DNA from: an uncultured Clostridia bacterium
GTDB lineage: Bacteria; Bacillota; Clostridia; Oscillospirales; CAG-382
Direction: 5' to 3'
DNA length: 7,084 nt
Assembly (NCBI GenBank): GCA_905235695.1
Contig: CAJOMW010000068.1
Coordinates: forward strand, 1-7,084
In this document: positions 4,489-7,084 of the stretch, piece after piece
Numbering within the stretch: position 1 is the stretch's first letter
Layout: each line of letters opens with the position of its first letter
Notes under the pieces: generated by a model
The model's input: the letters and a program-made list of their open reading frames with translations, nothing else
Told to the model about the DNA's origin: nothing
Database searches by the model: none
Position numbers and translations under genes: made by a program

Positions 4489-4509
4489 GGTTTGATTTAT
4501 GATCAAATC
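4489..4509 (+). promoter_or_regulatory. Hairpin with the fabK start codon in its loop
   Basis: Bases 4489-4496 (GGTTTGAT) pair with 4502-4509 (ATCAAATC), eight pairs including one G-U, and leave the 5-base loop TTATG that holds the whole ATG (4499-4501). The Shine-Dalgarno AAAGGA (4482-4487) is just outside the stem and 11 bases from the ATG, a rather long spacing. A translational effect is inference. Confidence 0.35.
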
Positions 4510-5449
4510 ACCTGTTTGCGAGCGGCTCGGCATAAAGTACCCCATATTCCAGGGCGGCATGGCGTGGGTATCGGACGGAAAGCTCGCCGCCGCCGTATCT
4601 AATGCGGGGGGGCTCGGCATAATATCCGCCATGAATGCAAACGCCGAGTATCTCAGAGGTCAGATAGAGACGGCAAAGAGCCTTACTGAAAAGCCCTTTG
4701 GCGTAAACATAATGCTCATGAGCCCGTTTGCGGCCGAATGTGCAAAGGTATGCGCAGAAATGAAGGTAAAAGTCGTGACCACCGGCGCCGGAAATTCCGC
4801 ACAGTATATGCAGGAATGGCTCGACGCAGGAATAACGGTAATTCCCGTCGTAGCATCGGCGGCAATGGCAAAATCCGCAGAGCGCTCGGGCGCTTATGCG
4901 GTAATTGCGGAGGGACAGGAGTCCGGCGGCCACATCGGCGAGCTTACGACAATGGCTCTCGTTCCGCAGGTCTGTGATGCGGTAAGCATACCGGTCATCG
5001 CCGCAGGCGGCATAGGAGACGGGCGCGGCATGGCGGCGTCGCTCATGCTCGGGGCGTGCGGAGTACAGATGGGAACACGCTTCCTCGTAGCAAAGGAGTG
5101 CGGCATACATCAGAACTACAAGGACATGGTCCTCAAGGCGAGCGATATATCCACTGTCACCACTGGCAGACGCTTCGGCGGCAACACCTGCCGCTGCATA
5201 AAGAACCCGTTCAGCCGTTCCTTCAACTCGTATGAGTATTCCCTCGAGGCAACTCCAGAGGGCGTTGCGGATCTCGGCGCAGGCGCACTCAGAAAAGCGG
5301 CGGTAGACGGCGACAAGACCGACGGCTGCTTCCTTGCCGGGCAGATAAGCGGCCTAGTCAAGAGCGAACAGACGGCAGAGGAAATAATTCTCGACGTTAT
5401 GCGCGGATGCGAAGAGCTTCTCGGGGGTGCGTCAAAATGGGTAGAATAG
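4499..5449 (+). CDS. fabK: Enoyl-ACP reductase II (FabK), FMN-dependent
   Basis: FabK reduces the trans-2-enoyl-ACP double bond with NAD(P)H through bound FMN, the last step of each elongation cycle. The 316-residue product has the nitronate-monooxygenase-like barrel fold signature: PIFQGGMAWVSD near residue 15, SNAGGLGIISA at 34-44, EGQESGGHIGELTTM at 138-152, and the flavin phosphate-binding AAGGIGDGRGMAASLMLGA at 168-186. His145 in SGGHIG corresponds to the conserved active-site histidine of Streptococcus pneumoniae FabK. Being set between acpP and fabD separates it from the related 2-nitropropane dioxygenases. FabK enzymes are unrelated to FabI and are known to be insensitive to triclosan. 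Its end overlaps fabD by 13 bases, so the two are probably translationally coupled. Confidence 0.95.
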   Translation: MIKSPVCERLGIKYPIFQGGMAWVSDGKLAAAVSNAGGLGIISAMNANAEYLRGQIETAKSLTEKPFGVNIMLMSPFAAECAKVCAEMKVKVVTTGAGNSAQYMQEWLDAGITVIPVVASAAMAKSAERSGAYAVIAEGQESGGHIGELTTMALVPQVCDAVSIPVIAAGGIGDGRGMAASLMLGACGVQMGTRFLVAKECGIHQNYKDMVLKASDISTVTTGRRFGGNTCRCIKNPFSRSFNSYEYSLEATPEGVADLGAGALRKAAVDGDKTDGCFLAGQISGLVKSEQTAEEIILDVMRGCEELLGGASKWVE

Positions 5450-6351
5450 CGTTTTTGTTCTCAGGTCAGGGAGCGCAGTTTCCCGGCATGGGAAAGAGCT
5501 TTTACGAAAGCGACGCAGATATAAAGGCGCTCTTTGACAGGTGCGAAGAGATAAAAAGCGGAACGCTCGACGTTATGTTCAACGGTCCCGACGCCGTTCT
5601 GACCGATACTGTAAACGCTCAGCCGGCTCTGTATCTCTGCGACCTCGCTTCCGCTGTTGCCGCCGGGAAGGCAGGCATAAATGCGGACGCCGTATGCGGA
5701 TTTTCTCTCGGAGAGCTTCCGGCTCTCGCATTTGCGGACGCATTCAGCTATGAGGACGGCTTTAAGCTCGTCATAAAGCGTGCGAGCGCAATGGCAAAGG
5801 CAGGAAAAGAAAACGAGAGCGGCATGGCGGCTGTCGTAAAGCTCTCAAACGAGGACGTGGAAAAGGCGTGCGAGGCGGTTCCCGGCACGTATCCCGTGAA
5901 TTACAACTGTCAGGGACAGGTTTCGGTATCTCTCAGACCGGAGCTTATAGAGCCGCTTTCGGCAAAGGTCAGGGAGATGGGCGGCAGAGTTATTCCGCTC
6001 AAGGTTTCCGGAGGCTTCCACTCGCCGTATATGGACACGGCGGCAGAGGAATTTGCCGTTGAGCTTGACAAGGCGAGCATAGGACTTCCCAAGATAACCG
6101 CATATTCAAATGTCACGGCTCGCCCGTACAAGGACGAAGTAAAAGAGACGTTAAAGAAGCAGATAAACAGCCCGGTAAGGTGGGAAGACACCATAAAGGA
6201 CCTCGCCGGGAGCGGCTTTGACACGTTTATAGAGACAGGCGTCGGCACGGTGCTTCAGAAGCTGGTAATGAAGATACTACCCGAGGCGAAGACGTACGCA
6301 ATAAGCGACGTGGAATCCCTCGAAACAGTTAAAAAGGAGCTTTCACTATAA
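5437..6351 (+). CDS. fabD: Malonyl-CoA:ACP transacylase (FabD)
   Basis: FabD moves malonate from CoA to ACP, making the extender used by FabH and the elongating synthase. The 304-residue length is normal. The oxyanion motif GQGAQ includes Gln11; the nucleophile is Ser90 in GFSLGE; Arg115 in LVIKRASAM would hold the malonate carboxylate; His195 in GGFHSPYM completes the dyad. The usual nucleophile motif is GHSLGE, so Phe89 replaces the common His, and ELPAL replaces the usual EYSAL; the catalytic residues are intact. I start at the ATG at 5437 because the protein then opens with the family sequence MGRIAFLFSGQGAQ and GGGGGTG lies about nine bases ahead; an in-frame ATG at 5407 would lie deep inside fabK. 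Its stop shares one base with the fabG start (TAATG). Confidence 0.95.
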   Translation: MGRIAFLFSGQGAQFPGMGKSFYESDADIKALFDRCEEIKSGTLDVMFNGPDAVLTDTVNAQPALYLCDLASAVAAGKAGINADAVCGFSLGELPALAFADAFSYEDGFKLVIKRASAMAKAGKENESGMAAVVKLSNEDVEKACEAVPGTYPVNYNCQGQVSVSLRPELIEPLSAKVREMGGRVIPLKVSGGFHSPYMDTAAEEFAVELDKASIGLPKITAYSNVTARPYKDEVKETLKKQINSPVRWEDTIKDLAGSGFDTFIETGVGTVLQKLVMKILPEAKTYAISDVESLETVKKELSL

Positions 6352-7084
6352 TGGATAACGCTACAAGAAAGGTAGCCGTCGTAACGGGCGGCTCTATGGG
6401 AATAGGCAAGGCAATATGCCTCTCACTCGCAAAGGACGGCTGTGACATAGCCTTCCTTTACGTCGGAGACCGCGACGCCGCGGCGGAGACCGTAGGCGAG
6501 ATAGAAGCGCTCGGCGCAAAGGCAAAAGCTTACTACTGCGACGTATCCTCTTACGGGGAGGTCGAAGAGACTTTTGGGCAGGTCAAAGCGGATTTTCCGA
6601 CTTTTGACATACTTGTAAACAACGCAGGCATCACAAACGACAAGCTGCTTCTCTCCATGAAGCCCGAGGACTTCACAAAGGTCATCGACATAAACCTTGT
6701 CGGAGTTTTCAACGTGACAAAGCAGGTCTACCCCGTTCTCGCCAAAAAGAGAAGCGGCAGGATAGTAAACATAAGCTCGATAGCCGGAATTATGGGCAAC
6801 GCCGGGCAGGCAAACTACGCTTCGTCCAAGGCGGGCGTCATCGGATTTACAAAGACCATCGCCCGTGAGCTTGCCGGCAGAAACGTCACCTGCAACGCCA
6901 TAGCTCCCGGCTTTATAGCAACCTCCATGACGACGGCCTTCCAGGAGAGCGATGCGGCAAAGAACTCCGTTCCGCTCGGAAGATTCGGTACGCCGGAAGA
7001 GGTGGCGGCGCTCTGCTCGTATCTGTGCAGCGATGCGGCCGGGTTTGTGACGGGAGAAGTCATAAGGATTGACGGCGGAATGGC
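6351..7084 (+). CDS. fabG: 3-oxoacyl-ACP reductase (FabG), 3' end cut by window
   Basis: FabG reduces 3-oxoacyl-ACP to 3-hydroxyacyl-ACP with NADPH. My translation gives 244 complete codons and no stop before the window end; family members are about 246-250 residues, so only a few residues are missing. It is a short-chain dehydrogenase: cofactor-binding TGGSMGIG at 12-19, NNAG at 90-93, Asn115 in DINLVGVFN, Ser143 in NISSIAG, and Tyr156 and Lys160 in NYASSKAG, with the same spacing as Ser138, Tyr151 and Lys155 of E. coli FabG. The PG motif (186-187) and the end GEVIRIDGGM are also typical. The ATG overlaps the fabD stop by one base, with AAGGAG 11 bases upstream inside fabD. A FabF, FabZ or carboxylase subunit gene is expected next. 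Confidence 0.95.
   Translation, partial: MDNATRKVAVVTGGSMGIGKAICLSLAKDGCDIAFLYVGDRDAAAETVGEIEALGAKAKAYYCDVSSYGEVEETFGQVKADFPTFDILVNNAGITNDKLLLSMKPEDFTKVIDINLVGVFNVTKQVYPVLAKKRSGRIVNISSIAGIMGNAGQANYASSKAGVIGFTKTIARELAGRNVTCNAIAPGFIATSMTTAFQESDAAKNSVPLGRFGTPEEVAALCSYLCSDAAGFVTGEVIRIDGGM

Noticed and set aside
4508..5110. 200-codon minus-strand open frame inside fabK
   Set aside because: Its composition (rich in Tyr, Cys, Arg and His) is that of an antisense shadow, and fabK is unmistakable on the other strand.
5407..5436. Earlier fabD start at 5407
   Set aside because: It would overlap fabK by 43 bases and add ten residues ahead of the conserved MGRIAFLFSGQG opening, while 5437 has its own G-rich ribosome binding site.

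Overview
The window reads as ordinary chromosomal DNA of an endospore-forming member of the Clostridia, most likely an uncultured gut-type lineage such as Oscillospirales or Christensenellales. The reasons are a clear SpoIIR, a FabK-type fatty acid operon, an ECF sigma factor with a zinc-binding anti-sigma factor, moderate GC with frequent ATA isoleucine codons, and intergenic DNA full of short palindromes. The taxonomic placement is inference. I see no phage, transposase, CRISPR, tRNA or rRNA.

Left part (1-2740, minus strand). Four genes read right to left: an ECF sigma factor (2740-2219), its overlapping zf-HC2 anti-sigma factor (2235-1876), a membrane-anchored SanA/YdcF-type DUF218 protein (1827-1156) and the sporulation signal protein SpoIIR (945-280). 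The first three are close enough to form one operon. A 210-base gap before spoIIR holds a seven-base tandem repeat, small hairpins, and a good match to a forespore sigma-F promoter. A hairpin covers the spoIIR Shine-Dalgarno sequence. The 3' end of spoIIR lies inside a terminator-like hairpin. Bases 1-273 beyond it are non-coding, with a pyrimidine tract and a palindromic dispersed repeat.

Centre (2741-3175). This 435-base divergent region separates the sigma operon from the fatty acid operon. It holds heptad repeats with perfect three-base-loop hairpins, a 9-bp inverted repeat, a minus-strand extended -10 (3004-3012), a GC-rich palindromic block between two near-identical 10-base direct repeats, and a TATAAT box just ahead of fabH.

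Right part (3176-7084, plus strand). The type II fatty acid synthesis genes run fabH, acpP, fabK, fabD, fabG, and fabG is cut at its last few codons by the window end. FabD loads malonate onto ACP, FabH condenses it with an acyl-CoA primer, FabG reduces the 3-keto group and FabK reduces the enoyl group. The dehydratase (FabZ), the elongating condensing enzyme (FabF) and acetyl-CoA carboxylase genes would be expected just past the right edge, as in related operons. No FabT-type regulator gene sits at the operon head.

I do not find a new multi-gene system. The observations most worth following are small: the spoIIR leader, where read-through and promoter-proximal transcripts would fold differently; the recurring pairing of seven-base tandem repeats with three-base-loop hairpins at three intergenic sites; and hairpins around the acpP stop codon and the fabK start codon.
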